NCBI RefSeq assembly: GCF_042684645.1
Contig: NZ_JBHULV010000044.1
Span: forward strand, 1 to 64,000
Length of the DNA: 64,000 nt
Direction: 5' to 3'
DNA from: Pseudopedobacter alpinus
GTDB lineage: Bacteria; Bacteroidota; Bacteroidia; Sphingobacteriales; Sphingobacteriaceae
Position 1 is the stretch's first letter. Every line of letters begins with the position of its first letter. The translations under genes were made by a program, and so were the position numbers. Below, piece after piece: positions 17,415 through 26,881 of the stretch. A model generated the notes under the pieces. That model searched no databases, was not told the origin of the DNA, and worked only from the letters and a program-made list of their open reading frames with translations.

Positions 17415-19646
17415 TTAGCTTTTTAGCAAAGGGTTTTCCACATCCGAATCAAATCTTATCACATCTGATACTCCTTTAACCTCTTTTAACTTGGTAATTA
17501 AATTTTCTAGGTGGTGGGTATCATTCACATAAATCATGATGGTGCCATCAAAAATACCGTCTTCTGTATCTACAGTTATAGAACGCATATTTACCTTAAA
17601 ATCAAACGATATTACCTGTGTTAGATTACTTATTAAGCCAACCTCATCGATACCTTTTATGCGTAAGCCAGTTAAAAATGCCAATTGTTTTTGGCTGGTC
17701 CATTTTGCTTTAACAATACGGTAACCATAGCTAGACATTAATTTGGTGGCGTTTGGGCAATTGGTTCTATGAATTTTTATCCCATCAGAAACGGTTACAA
17801 AACCAAAAACATCATCACCTGGGATAGGGTTGCAGCAGTTAGAAAGTTTGTAATCTATTTTTTGTAAATCCTCGCCAATTAAAAGGATATCACTGTCTTT
17901 GGTTTTTACTTGTTTTATTAATTTTTGTATTTGCTCGTTATCGCTTTCAACTGTTGGTTTTTGTTCAATAACTTTTTCTGATGCTGCAAACTCTTTTAAA
18001 TCTTTTAAATCAATTAAACCTTTGGCTACATTATAAAAAACATCTTGACTAGAACCTAATTTGAAGAAGTAACTTAGCTTCAAAATATTATCAGTGTTGT
18101 AGGTTATTTTTAACGATTTTAGTTTACGCTCTAAAATTTCTTTCCCATCTTCCGCAACTTTTCTTTTTTCTTCTTTTAATGACGATTTTATTTTTGCTTT
18201 TGCTTTAGCAGTAACCACAAAGTTTAGCCAATCTTCTTTTGGAGCTTGTTTGTTAGATGTAATTACCTCTACTTGATCGCCGTTTTGTAATTTATAAGAA
18301 AGTGGTACTAATTTGTGGTTTACTTTAGCACCAATACATTTTGCCCCTACATCCGAGTGAATTTCAAAAGCAAAATCTAAAGCTGTTGCTTCAATTGGTA
18401 GCTGAATTAAATCTCCTTTTGGGGTAAAAATGAAAATCTCGTCAGAGAATAAGTTCATTTTAAAATCGTCTAAAAAGTCTAAAGCATTAGAATCTGCATT
18501 GCTTAATAACTCCCTTACTTTACTCACCCATTGGTCTAAACCGCTATCTGATGATGATTCTTTATATTTCCAATGCGCAGCAAAGCCTTTTTCTGCAATT
18601 TCGTTCATACGTTGTGTACGTATTTGCACTTCAACCCATTGCCCTTTTGGACCCATTACGGTAGTGTGTAAAGATTCGTAGCCGTTTGCTTTAGGCGATG
18701 ATATCCAGTCTCTCAATCTATCCGGATTAGGTCGGTATAAATCAGTTACAATAGAATAAGCTTTCCACGAGTCTGATTTTTCTTGTTCGGGTAAACTGTC
18801 TAAAATGATACGGATGGCAAATAAATCGTAAACCTCTTCAAAAGGAATCCCTTTCTTTTTCATTTTAGTCCAAATAGAATGGATAGATTTTGGCCTACCT
18901 AAAACGCTTGCATCTAAATCTAATTCTTTTAAAATTCGGTTAATAGGGCCAATAAATTCTTTAATAAAAAGTTCTCTTTCAGCTTTTTTCTCGTTTAATT
19001 TGGTGGCAATAAATTTGTAAGTTTCTGGCTCCATGTACTTCATAGATAAATCTTCCAATTCTGATTTTATGGAGTACAATCCTAAACGGTGAGCAAGCGG
19101 AGCATATAAATAAACAGTCTCAGAACATATTTTCAACTGTTTATCTCTTGGCATAAAATCCATGGTTCGCATATTGTGCAACCTATCGGCCAGTTTTATT
19201 AAAATTACCCGCACATCATCTGCAAGGGTAAGCAGCATTTTTCTAAAGTTTTCTGCTTGTATAGAGCTATTGGCATCAAAAACACCCGAAATTTTGGTTA
19301 GTCCATCAATAATTTTGGTTACTTTTTTTCCAAATTCTCTTTCAATATCTTCTAAACTAATCTCAGTATCTTCAACAACATCATGTAAAAGGGCACAAAC
19401 AATAGAAGTAGTACCCAAACCAATTTCTTCAGCAGCAATTTGCGCTACAGCAATAGGATGGTAAATATAAGGCTCGCCAGATTTACGACGCATATCTTTA
19501 TGATTTTCTACAGCCATATCAAAAGCCATACGAATCATTTTTTTATCTCCTTTTTTAAGCGTTGATTTACAAGCTCTTAAAAGTGCTCTATATCTTTTTA
19601 GTATTTCAGATTTTTCTGCTTCTATGTCAATTATGTAATCTTTCAT
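17415..19646 (-). CDS. Bifunctional RelA/SpoT-type (p)ppGpp synthetase/hydrolase
   Basis: 743 aa from the ATG at 19646. Domains in order: HD hydrolase (about 50-195, with YIYHPIAVAQIAAE and LLHDVVEDTE, so the hydrolase site looks intact), synthetase (about 235-365, with GRPKSIHSIWTKMKKKG), TGS (about 395-455), a helical region, and a C-terminal ACT domain (about 665-743). It makes and degrades the alarmone (p)ppGpp during starvation. It is the first gene of the spoT-fur-purA run and divergent from the DUF4294 gene. Confidence 0.95.
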   Translation of the reverse strand: MKDYIIDIEAEKSEILKRYRALLRACKSTLKKGDKKMIRMAFDMAVENHKDMRRKSGEPYIYHPIAVAQIAAEEIGLGTTSIVCALLHDVVEDTEISLEDIEREFGKKVTKIIDGLTKISGVFDANSSIQAENFRKMLLTLADDVRVILIKLADRLHNMRTMDFMPRDKQLKICSETVYLYAPLAHRLGLYSIKSELEDLSMKYMEPETYKFIATKLNEKKAERELFIKEFIGPINRILKELDLDASVLGRPKSIHSIWTKMKKKGIPFEEVYDLFAIRIILDSLPEQEKSDSWKAYSIVTDLYRPNPDRLRDWISSPKANGYESLHTTVMGPKGQWVEVQIRTQRMNEIAEKGFAAHWKYKESSSDSGLDQWVSKVRELLSNADSNALDFLDDFKMNLFSDEIFIFTPKGDLIQLPIEATALDFAFEIHSDVGAKCIGAKVNHKLVPLSYKLQNGDQVEVITSNKQAPKEDWLNFVVTAKAKAKIKSSLKEEKRKVAEDGKEILERKLKSLKITYNTDNILKLSYFFKLGSSQDVFYNVAKGLIDLKDLKEFAASEKVIEQKPTVESDNEQIQKLIKQVKTKDSDILLIGEDLQKIDYKLSNCCNPIPGDDVFGFVTVSDGIKIHRTNCPNATKLMSSYGYRIVKAKWTSQKQLAFLTGLRIKGIDEVGLISNLTQVISFDFKVNMRSITVDTEDGIFDGTIMIYVNDTHHLENLITKLKEVKGVSDVIRFDSDVENPLLKS

Positions 19647-19706
19647 CAATGATGCGCTTGTTTTGTTTTTATTTTGTTAAAATAACGATTTTAGGGTTAC
19701 TTATTC

Positions 19707-19738
19707 TTTCCGAAAGTAATAAATAAGCAATAAGTTTG
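19707..19738 (+). promoter_or_regulatory. Candidate Bacteroidota promoter for the DUF4294-gpx-bshB1 operon
   Basis: TAAGTTTG at 19731-19738 matches the TAnnTTTG -7 consensus, and TTTC at 19707-19710, 20 bases upstream, is one change from the TTTG -33 element. The DUF4294 start codon follows 12 bases after the box, implying a very short leader. Confidence 0.45.
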
Positions 19739-19750
19739 TAACTTAAAATT

Positions 19751-20359
19751 ATGAAAACTAAAGTGCTATTTCTTTTTTGCTCTTTAATGCTTTTGGGAAG
19801 ATTTTCAAAAGCACAAAATGTTTTTGTGAAAGCAGGTACTAATGATACCATTAGAGTGTCTGCAATTAATATTGATGGCCAAATGATGCCTTGGATTGTA
19901 CTTAACGAAGTTAAGGTAATTGATAGAAGAAATTTTGCAACAAAAGAAGCTTACGACAAATACCGAAGACTAAGATATAACGTTATAAAGGTATTGCCTT
20001 ATGCAAGGTTTGCCGGACAAAGATACAGGCAATTAGAAAGGGATTTAGCCACAACAAGCGATAAAAGAAAACAAAAAGCCTTTGTTAAGAGTTGTGATAA
20101 AGAAATTAAAGATTTGTTTAACAGAGAGGTTAAGAATTTGTCGATCTCCCAAGGAGAAATATTAATAAAATTAATAGACCGCGAAACAGGGAATAGCAGT
20201 TATGATTTAGTAAAAGATTTAAAAGGAAATGTTTCGGCATTTGTAATGCAATCTGTAGCTCGCATTTTTGGTCACGATTTAAAAAACAAGTACGATGTAG
20301 ATGAAGAAAGGGATATCGAAAATATCATCAGATCTACAGGATACTATAGTTACCAGTAA
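19751..20359 (+). CDS. DUF4294 domain-containing exported protein
   Basis: 202 aa. A signal peptide (residues 1-21, ending FSKAQ) precedes a conserved region (MMPWIVLNEVKVIDRRNF, LRYNVIKVLPYARFAGQRY) matching DUF4294, a family found almost only in Bacteroidota. The C-terminal half is charged and helical. Function is unknown; export to the periplasm is likely. It is seven bases upstream of the glutathione peroxidase gene and begins a three-gene run with bshB1. Confidence 0.85.
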   Translation: MKTKVLFLFCSLMLLGRFSKAQNVFVKAGTNDTIRVSAINIDGQMMPWIVLNEVKVIDRRNFATKEAYDKYRRLRYNVIKVLPYARFAGQRYRQLERDLATTSDKRKQKAFVKSCDKEIKDLFNREVKNLSISQGEILIKLIDRETGNSSYDLVKDLKGNVSAFVMQSVARIFGHDLKNKYDVDEERDIENIIRSTGYYSYQ

Positions 20360-20366
20360 TTTGATA

Positions 20367-20870
20367 ATGAGTAAGAAAAATATATACCAATTTAAAGTAG
20401 AGAATAACAAAGGAGAAACCATTAGCCTTGAAAATTATAAAGGCAAAGTTTTATTAATTGTTAACACCGCATCAGAATGTGGTTTTACACCTCAGCTACA
20501 GCAACTAGAACAATTAAGAAAAGATTTTGGTGCAGAAAATTTTGAAATCTTAGCTTTCCCAAGTAACGATTTTGGCCAACAAGAACCCTTAGAAGACGAA
20601 GCTATAGGCAAATTTTGTGCAATTAATTACCATACTCACTTCAGTATTTTTAAAAAAATTAGGGTTAGGGGAGAGTTTGCAGATCCACTATTCAAGTTCT
20701 TAGCGGAAAAGAAATTAAACGGTAACCTTAACTCGGCACCAAGATGGAATTTTCATAAATACTTAATAAATAGCAATGGCGAGGTAGTAGATTTCTTTTA
20801 TTCTTTTACCAAACCCAACTCGGCAAGAATTAAAAAGAAAATTCAAAAGCTTATAATTAGCAATAAATAA
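20367..20870 (+). CDS. Glutathione peroxidase family protein
   Basis: 167 aa from the ATG at 20367; the frame is open further upstream but that part overlaps the previous gene. The thioredoxin fold carries the family catalytic set: peroxidatic Cys in NTASECGFTPQL, Gln in FPSNDFGQQEP and Trp in PRWNFHKYL. Cys replaces selenocysteine, so the enzyme probably uses thioredoxin or another thiol rather than glutathione. It reduces hydrogen and lipid peroxides. No signal peptide is present. It lies four bases before bshB1, a bacillithiol gene, which suggests shared thiol-redox duty. Confidence 0.92.
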   Translation: MSKKNIYQFKVENNKGETISLENYKGKVLLIVNTASECGFTPQLQQLEQLRKDFGAENFEILAFPSNDFGQQEPLEDEAIGKFCAINYHTHFSIFKKIRVRGEFADPLFKFLAEKKLNGNLNSAPRWNFHKYLINSNGEVVDFFYSFTKPNSARIKKKIQKLIISNK

Positions 20871-20873
20871 AAC

Positions 20874-21596
20874 ATGAAACTGGATTTATTATTTATTGTA
20901 GCCCACCCAGATGATGTTGAATTAGGCGCAGCCGGTACTATTTTAAAACATAAAAAAGAAGGTAAAAAAGTTGGTATTATAGATTTAACTAGAGGTGAAC
21001 TAGGCACAAGAGGTACAGTAGAAACCAGAGCTGAGGAAGCTGCAAATGCTGCTAAAATTTTGGATTTAGATGTGAGAGATAACTTAGCAGTTAGAGATGG
21101 GTTTTTTAAAAATGACGAAGAACACCAGTTAAAAGTAATTGCAGCAATAAGAAAATACCAGCCAGAAATTGTTGTTACCAACGCTTATTATGACAGACAC
21201 CCCGACCATGGCAGGGCTTGTGATTTAGTAACTGATTCATGTTTTTTGGCTGGTTTGCCTAGAATAGAGACAATGGATTATATCCAAAAGCAGCAATCAT
21301 GGCGCCCACGTTTATTATTACATTTAATACAAGACACTTACATAAAGCCCGATATTGTTGTTGATATTTCTGAATTTATAGATCAAAAACTGGAAGCTAT
21401 TAGGGCTTACAAAACCCAGTTTTTTGTTGAAGGTGTAAATATTGATGATCCTCAAACATATATTTCTAACCCTGCTTTTATGGACGTTATTGTTGGGCGT
21501 TCTCGTGAGTTTGGTAAATCTATACAAGTGCAACATGCCGAAGGGTTTTTGTGTAAAAAAATTTTAGGAGTTGATAGTTTTTTTGATTTGAGATAA
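20874..21596 (+). CDS. bshB1: Bacillithiol biosynthesis deacetylase BshB1
   Basis: 240 aa. A LmbE-like/PIG-L zinc deacetylase with the metal motif AHPDDVELG at residues 10-18, the TRGELGTRG loop and RHPDHGRA further on. This set and the length match BshB1, which removes the acetyl group from GlcNAc-malate in bacillithiol synthesis. It ends a run with DUF4294 and the peroxidase and is followed by a clear terminator. Other bacillithiol genes (bshA, bshC) are not in this window. Confidence 0.93.
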   Translation: MKLDLLFIVAHPDDVELGAAGTILKHKKEGKKVGIIDLTRGELGTRGTVETRAEEAANAAKILDLDVRDNLAVRDGFFKNDEEHQLKVIAAIRKYQPEIVVTNAYYDRHPDHGRACDLVTDSCFLAGLPRIETMDYIQKQQSWRPRLLLHLIQDTYIKPDIVVDISEFIDQKLEAIRAYKTQFFVEGVNIDDPQTYISNPAFMDVIVGRSREFGKSIQVQHAEGFLCKKILGVDSFFDLR

Positions 21597-21624
21597 GTTC
21601 CGAATAGTTTTTCTCAAAATATAT

Positions 21625-21655
21625 AGCATCATAATTCTTATGATGCTTTTTTTTG
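21625..21655 (+). terminator. Terminator after bshB1
   Basis: A perfect 9-bp stem (agcatcata / tatgatgct) with a 5-base loop is followed by T8. It lies 29 bases past the bshB1 stop. Confidence 0.9.
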
Positions 21656-21780
21656 CCTTTTATTTTTTGGCGAGTAATTACTTCTCGATATAACATAAAT
21701 CATTTTAATGTTTAATATTAAAAACATAAATAAAAATTTATGTTTAATTCATCGCAAATTTGTAGCAAACAAATGTAAAG

Positions 21781-23217
21781 ATGATAAATATAACATTAGC
21801 AAAAGGCGACGGAATTGGTCCAGAAATAATGGAAGCCACCAAGAAAGTAATTTTAGCATCAGGTGCCAAAGTATCGTTTGATGAGATTGAAATTGGTGAA
21901 AAGGTTTATTTAAGTGGCAATACATCTGGTATTGATGAATCTGCTTGGGATATAATCCGTAAAAATAAAGTTTTTCTTAAAGCGCCAATCACTACTCCAC
22001 AAGGTGGTGGTTATAAAAGTTTAAATGTTTCAATTCGCAAATATTTAGGTTTATATGCCAATGTTAGGCCCTGCGTTAGTTTACATCCGTTTGTTAAAAC
22101 CAAACATCCAGTTATGGATATGGTTATTGTTAGAGAAAACGAAGAAGATTTGTACGCTGGTATAGAACATCAACAAACGGATGAGGTTGTACAGTGTCTT
22201 AAATTAATAAGTCGGCCAGGTTGCGAAAAAATTGTGAGATATGCTTTTGAATATGCAAAGCAATACTACAGAAAAAAAGTAACCTGTTTTACTAAAGATA
22301 ATATCATGAAACAAACAGATGGTCTTTTTCATCAAGTTTTCAATGAAATTGCAGTTGAGTATCCAGAGATTGAAAACGAACATTGGATTGTTGATATAGG
22401 TGGGGCAAAAATAGCTGATACACCTGAGGTGTTTGATGTAATTGTAATGCCAAATTTATATGGCGATATGCTATCAGACGTTGCAGCACAAATTACGGGT
22501 TCAGTTGGTTTAGCAGGTTCTTCAAATATAGGCGAAGAATGTGCTATGTTTGAAGCCATCCATGGCTCGGCACCAGACATTGCAGGTAAAAATATTGCAA
22601 ATCCATCTGGTCTAATACAAGGTGCAGTTTTGATGTTAAACCATATAGGCGAGAAAGAAATAGCAGAGAAAATTCAAAACGCATGGTTAAAAACACTTGA
22701 AGAAGGCATACACACCGCAGATATTTACAAAGAAGGAACCAGTAAAGTTAAGGTAGGTACCATGGCTTTTGCTGATGCCGTTATTGCTAATTTAGGTAAG
22801 CAACCTACTATTTTAAATGCCGCAAATTTTAAAAATAGCGGTCAATTAGTGCTGCCAAAGTACAAGAGAAGAGCACCAAAGACTAAAAAATTGGTTGGAG
22901 TAGATTTATTTACGCATTGGAATGGTATAGATGCCAATGAGTTAGCTGATAAATTGCAAACTGTTAATTTAGAAAGTAATACGCTTAGCATGATTACAAA
23001 TAGAGGTATAAAAGTTTGGCCAAATGGTTTTAAAGAAACTTTTTGTACAGACCATTGGAGGTGTAGATTTACAGCAAAAAATGGGCATGATTTTACTCAG
23101 AAAAACATTGTAGAAATGCTTCAAAAAGCATTGGATAATGGTGTTGATATTATAAAAACAGAAAATTTGTACGAGTTTGATGGCAAAACAGCATACTCAT
23201 TAGGGCAAGGGCAGTAA
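21781..23217 (+). CDS. icd: NADP-dependent isocitrate dehydrogenase
   Basis: 478 aa. The TCA-cycle enzyme oxidises isocitrate to 2-oxoglutarate. The isocitrate/isopropylmalate dehydrogenase fold spans residues 1-335, with the family signature NLYGDMLSDVAAQITGSVG and the substrate loop NVSIRKYLGLYANVRP. A C-terminal extension of about 140 residues (from KRRAPKTKKLVGVDLF) marks the longer subtype seen in Bacteroidota and some Alphaproteobacteria. Two small genes and tsaC follow closely. Confidence 0.95.
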   Translation: MINITLAKGDGIGPEIMEATKKVILASGAKVSFDEIEIGEKVYLSGNTSGIDESAWDIIRKNKVFLKAPITTPQGGGYKSLNVSIRKYLGLYANVRPCVSLHPFVKTKHPVMDMVIVRENEEDLYAGIEHQQTDEVVQCLKLISRPGCEKIVRYAFEYAKQYYRKKVTCFTKDNIMKQTDGLFHQVFNEIAVEYPEIENEHWIVDIGGAKIADTPEVFDVIVMPNLYGDMLSDVAAQITGSVGLAGSSNIGEECAMFEAIHGSAPDIAGKNIANPSGLIQGAVLMLNHIGEKEIAEKIQNAWLKTLEEGIHTADIYKEGTSKVKVGTMAFADAVIANLGKQPTILNAANFKNSGQLVLPKYKRRAPKTKKLVGVDLFTHWNGIDANELADKLQTVNLESNTLSMITNRGIKVWPNGFKETFCTDHWRCRFTAKNGHDFTQKNIVEMLQKALDNGVDIIKTENLYEFDGKTAYSLGQGQ

Positions 23218-23237
23218 CGTTATAAATTAAAATTGAT

Positions 23238-23429
23238 ATGAAAAAATATAACCAGCAAATTTTGCCAGCATTGTTATTTATTTTATTAGTTGTTTGTTTA
23301 TTAGCTTATCCTTTTTTGGATGACGCTTTAATTAATAAATTACTAGCCTGTGGTGCAATGGTTTCGGGTTTATTATTAGCGAAGTATTTAAGTAACCAAA
23401 ATATAAAAGAAAAAGATGGACAATTTTAA
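23238..23429 (+). CDS. Small membrane protein, 63 aa
   Basis: Two hydrophobic segments (about residues 8-25 and 33-49) with a basic N-terminus and charged tail form a small inner-membrane hairpin. I recognise no family. It starts 20 bp after icd and overlaps the next gene by 14 bp, so it is probably cotranscribed. Confidence 0.65.
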   Translation: MKKYNQQILPALLFILLVVCLLAYPFLDDALINKLLACGAMVSGLLLAKYLSNQNIKEKDGQF

Positions 23430-23691
23430 ATTAGTAGAAGGAGAGTTTAATGCAGCTGATGCAAAAGAAATTTTGTTAAGATTAATAGAACAGAAAATTA
23501 GTTTTCATAACTTAAAATGTTTTAGCCACGAGATTAGATTTGGAAAAAAAGATGAGCATTCTATTGAACGTATTGAGGAACTCAATAAAACAAAAGAAAA
23601 GTTAATTTTGTTAATTAATAAAGCACAATTAGAAGGTAAAATGTTAGCTATACATTCATCTATTGATGTTAAAATTGTTAAAATTAGTTAA
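23416..23691 (+). CDS. Hypothetical protein, 91 aa
   Basis: A soluble alpha/beta protein with a central helix rich in Glu and Lys (EHSIERIEELNKTKEKL). It overlaps the preceding membrane gene and ends two bases before tsaC. I recognise no family; the tight spacing supports a real gene. Confidence 0.7.
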   Translation: MDNFKLVEGEFNAADAKEILLRLIEQKISFHNLKCFSHEIRFGKKDEHSIERIEELNKTKEKLILLINKAQLEGKMLAIHSSIDVKIVKIS

Positions 23692-23693
23692 AA

Positions 23694-24650
23694 ATGGATT
23701 TAATTACTAAGAATTTGGGGTTTGCCACCCAAATTCTTAAACAAAATGGTGTGGTTGCTATACCTACCGAAACGGTTTACGGTTTGGCGGCAAACGCATT
23801 TTCTGAAGATGCAGTTAAAAAGATATTTGAAATTAAACAAAGACCCTTTTTTAACCCATTAATTGTACATATATCTTCAAAACAATATTTAGAGAAAGTT
23901 GCATTAAATATTCCCGAAAAAGCTTATCAATTAATAGATGTTTTTTGGCCAGGCGCATTAACGTTAATTTTAGATAAGCAAGCACATGTACCAGATATTG
24001 TAACAGCAAATAAAACTACTGTAGCTGTACGTATGCCAAATCATCCTTTAACTTTGGCCTTATTAAACCAATTAGATTTTCCATTAGCAGCACCAAGTGC
24101 AAATCCTTTTAAAAGAATTAGTTCTACCACTGCTAGCCATGTTTATGATTATTTTAAAGATGATTTGAAATATATTTTAGATGGTGGCGAATGTGAGCAA
24201 GGTTTAGAATCAACCATTATTGGTTTTAATGGTAATGATGTTGTTTTATACCGCCATGGTGCTATTTCAGTAGAACAAATTGAAACAGTAGTTGGTAAAT
24301 TAAAAGTAATTACACAGCAAGAAAATGCACCAGTTGCACCAGGAATGTTATTAAAACATTACTCGCCAAAAACTAAGTTAATTTTAACAAATAATTTAGA
24401 AAAAGAAATTGCTTTGGCTGGTAATATTAATTTTGCTGTTTTAGCCTTTCATCCTCAAGAAACTGATGGTTTACACCAATATTTGTATTTAGCTCAAGAA
24501 AATAATTTAGAAAAAGCTGCTGCTAATTTATATACTACATTACATCATTTAGATACGCTAAATTTTGATTTGATAATTGCTCAAAAATTACCAGAAACTG
24601 GTTTAGGTAAAACAATTAACGATAGATTGACTAGAGCGTCTGCAGAGTAA
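23694..24650 (+). CDS. L-threonylcarbamoyladenylate synthase (Sua5/YwlC type)
   Basis: 318 aa. It makes threonylcarbamoyl-AMP from threonine, bicarbonate and ATP for the t6A37 modification of tRNAs reading ANN codons. The YrdC domain (residues 1-205) has VVAIPTETVYGLAANA, KQRPFFNPLIVH and APSANPFKRISSTTASHV. A Sua5 domain follows (about 215-318, starting near APVAPGMLLKHYSPK), so this is the two-domain Sua5 form rather than short TsaC. It is fourth in the icd run. Confidence 0.94.
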   Translation: MDLITKNLGFATQILKQNGVVAIPTETVYGLAANAFSEDAVKKIFEIKQRPFFNPLIVHISSKQYLEKVALNIPEKAYQLIDVFWPGALTLILDKQAHVPDIVTANKTTVAVRMPNHPLTLALLNQLDFPLAAPSANPFKRISSTTASHVYDYFKDDLKYILDGGECEQGLESTIIGFNGNDVVLYRHGAISVEQIETVVGKLKVITQQENAPVAPGMLLKHYSPKTKLILTNNLEKEIALAGNINFAVLAFHPQETDGLHQYLYLAQENNLEKAAANLYTTLHHLDTLNFDLIIAQKLPETGLGKTINDRLTRASAE

Positions 24651-24667
24651 TATAAAGGTTAAAACTG

Positions 24668-25141
24668 TTATTTCAAACCTACTAAAAATGGAATTGCCGC
24701 ACTAGGTACAAACTGAGCCACATCTCCGCCGTAGCGTAATACATCTCTAACAATAGTTGAGCTTATGGAAGAATAGCCAGGTTTGCTCACAATAAAAATA
24801 GACTCAATTTCTGGTATTAATGCATGGTTCATTTGTGCAATGGCTTTTTCATATTCAAAATCCGAAACGGTTCTAATGCCTCTTATCATGTGTGAGGCGC
24901 CAATTTCCTTGCAAAAATTCACAGTTAAGCCTTCGTAAGTTACCATTTCTAATTTAGGTTCGTCTTTAAAAACTGCTTTAATCATTTCTAATCTTTGGGC
25001 AACACTTAGTAAAGATTGCTTGGTACTGTTTGTACCTATACCAACGTAAATTTTATCAAAAAGAGATAAAGATCTTTTTAAAATATCAACGTGGGCTTTG
25101 GTGATAGGGTCAAAAGAACCAGGGAACAATGCAATTTTCAT
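24668..25141 (-). CDS. coaD: Pantetheine-phosphate adenylyltransferase
   Basis: 157 aa. It adenylates 4'-phosphopantetheine to dephospho-CoA, the penultimate CoA step. The nucleotidyltransferase motif is FPGSFDPITKAHVDIL; the usual TxGH reads TKAH here, a Gly to Ala change in the ATP loop. The C-terminal SISSTIVRDVLRYGGD is intact. It follows rsmD by 29 bp, a common pairing in bacteria. Confidence 0.95.
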   Translation of the reverse strand: MKIALFPGSFDPITKAHVDILKRSLSLFDKIYVGIGTNSTKQSLLSVAQRLEMIKAVFKDEPKLEMVTYEGLTVNFCKEIGASHMIRGIRTVSDFEYEKAIAQMNHALIPEIESIFIVSKPGYSSISSTIVRDVLRYGGDVAQFVPSAAIPFLVGLK

Positions 25142-25170
25142 AATGAATATTTGTAGTTACAATTTAGCGT

Positions 25171-25704
25171 TTAATTGTTAAAGAAACTAAAAGCCGAGTA
25201 ACCGTATTTTCTTTTTTCTGTAAAGTTAGGATGGATTGATAAATCTTGCATACTTTGATGTTCAATTATTAATATTCCATTTTCGGTTAATAATTCTTTT
25301 TCAAAAACTAAAGTTGCAATCTCAGGTATGCGGTTTAAATCATAAGGAGGATCGGCAAATATCAAGTCAAATTTATCTGTCTCTTGTTTTAAGAATTTAA
25401 AAACATCGGCTTTTATGGCTTTTATTTGAGTTAAATTTTGTTCTTTACTTATGTTTTTAAGATAATTGTAACAACCAAAGTTTAAATCAACAGAGGTAAT
25501 AGCTAAAGCTTCGCGAGAAGCAAATTCTAAACTAATATTTCCAGTTCCGCTAAATAAATCTAAAACTTTTAAGTTATTTATATCTACCTGGTTTTGCAGG
25601 ATATTAAAGAGGGCTTCTTTAGCCATGTCTGTAGTTGGCCTTACAGGTAAGTTTTTTGGTGGGTTAAACCTAATTCCTTTTAACCGTCCGCCTACAATTC
25701 GCAT
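25171..25704 (-). CDS. rsmD: 16S rRNA (guanine(966)-N(2))-methyltransferase
   Basis: 177 aa. The class I methyltransferase fold has MRIVGGRLKGIRF at the N-terminus, the SAM site VLDLFSGTGNISLEFASR, and the catalytic FADPPYDL motif typical of N2-guanine enzymes. It modifies G966 of 16S rRNA. It overlaps the DUF3822 gene by 13 bp and precedes coaD. Confidence 0.95.
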   Translation of the reverse strand: MRIVGGRLKGIRFNPPKNLPVRPTTDMAKEALFNILQNQVDINNLKVLDLFSGTGNISLEFASREALAITSVDLNFGCYNYLKNISKEQNLTQIKAIKADVFKFLKQETDKFDLIFADPPYDLNRIPEIATLVFEKELLTENGILIIEHQSMQDLSIHPNFTEKRKYGYSAFSFFNN

Positions 25705-26510
25705 AAATGTAAAGCTAATAAAGAGAAAAAACGAGGCATAACTGGTTCCTTTAATCCTTGATAAAATAAGGGTAAACTATCTTGATCTGTTATTTCTGTT
25801 GAAGGAAAATAATTTAAAACTTGACTAAAAATAGTTCCATTAGGATTAAAATCTCCACTAATTTTAACAGTTGTACTTGCAGGTTTTATATTATTTTCTT
25901 GTGCGGCAAGCAATAAAAAGTACATCATTTCTTCATCGTTGTGAAACTCAAAAATGTTATAAAACTGAAATTGATGTTGATTAATAATGATGATTTCCAT
26001 TAGGTTTCCTTTAAAGTTGATAAACAACTGTGAGAAACCAATTTGGCTAAAAGCATAAGCTACGCCATTATAAAAAGGGGCTATTTGTGGGTAAATTTCT
26101 GCTGTGGGGAAATAACTGCTTATTTTATCTAATTGCAATTTTGGTAAAGCATAAATAATAGTGAGCTTAGCTTGTGCAATTTTTTTTATAAAAACTTCCT
26201 CGTTTTCTTGTGCATCAATATATTTTGTAAAATTAGCTAAAGCAGATTCGTGAAATAACTCGGAAGGTACAAAAGTGAACTTTTGAGTGTTTAGACTAAT
26301 TTTTGTTTTAGCAAAATGGGCTTGCAATAACTCCTCATTTATATCATTATGGATATTTGACGGGCGGTAAGATATTGTTTTTACATTCTGATTTTGAGGA
26401 TCAATTACTGCGTAGTTATAATGGTTTGCACCAATTTCTAAATATAACTCGTAAGTTTTTGTTTTGGCAGGCTCAAAATCTGCAACAGTTAATTGTATCT
26501 TATTATTCAT
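25692..26510 (-). CDS. DUF3822 family protein
   Basis: 272 aa from the ATG at 26510; an earlier in-frame start would add 11 unlikely residues. The protein matches DUF3822, a Bacteroidota family encoded before rsmD. It appears to have an actin/hexokinase-like fold (short beta strands with LYLEIGANHYNYAVIDPQ and an internal repeat later), but no nucleotide-binding motif is certain. Function is unknown. Its 13-bp overlap with rsmD indicates cotranscription. Confidence 0.82.
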   Translation of the reverse strand: MNNKIQLTVADFEPAKTKTYELYLEIGANHYNYAVIDPQNQNVKTISYRPSNIHNDINEELLQAHFAKTKISLNTQKFTFVPSELFHESALANFTKYIDAQENEEVFIKKIAQAKLTIIYALPKLQLDKISSYFPTAEIYPQIAPFYNGVAYAFSQIGFSQLFINFKGNLMEIIIINQHQFQFYNIFEFHNDEEMMYFLLLAAQENNIKPASTTVKISGDFNPNGTIFSQVLNYFPSTEITDQDSLPLFYQGLKEPVMPRFFSLLALHLCEL

Positions 26511-26881
26511 GCTTAGCAAAAGTAAAAATTTAAATTCAAACATGTGTTTGTTTGTAAATTAGTTGCTGATAGTTTTTATAATGATGAATTTTTTAAATTT
26601 TAGATTGCAAAGTAGTGTGTTGTTTTTCTCCCGCAGATCTCGCTGATTAGCGTAGATTTTTTATTGGAGTGTTATTTATTAAACGCTGTTAGACCTCTTA
26701 AGTTTCTTAAGCTTATAAAATTCACACAACTCTGTGAACTCCGATTCCTCTGTGGTTAAAAAAACTCATATTATCTTTGTTTATTCTGTGAAAAACCTCT
26801 GTTTTCTTGTGGTAAAAAAAAATCCCTCTCAGATATAGCAATCTAACGAAGATTCCCTAATTTTTAACCAAATTTGCATCA
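26511..26881. other. Intergenic region with dispersed repeat
   Basis: 370 bp between divergent genes. The stretch 26622-26645 (cagcgagatctgcgggagaa read on the minus strand) recurs with one change at 43283-43305 on the plus strand. A ctctgtgaa/ctctgtgg-rich segment follows (26730-26820). The two divergent promoters must lie here, but I see no strong match to the consensus. Confidence 0.4.
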
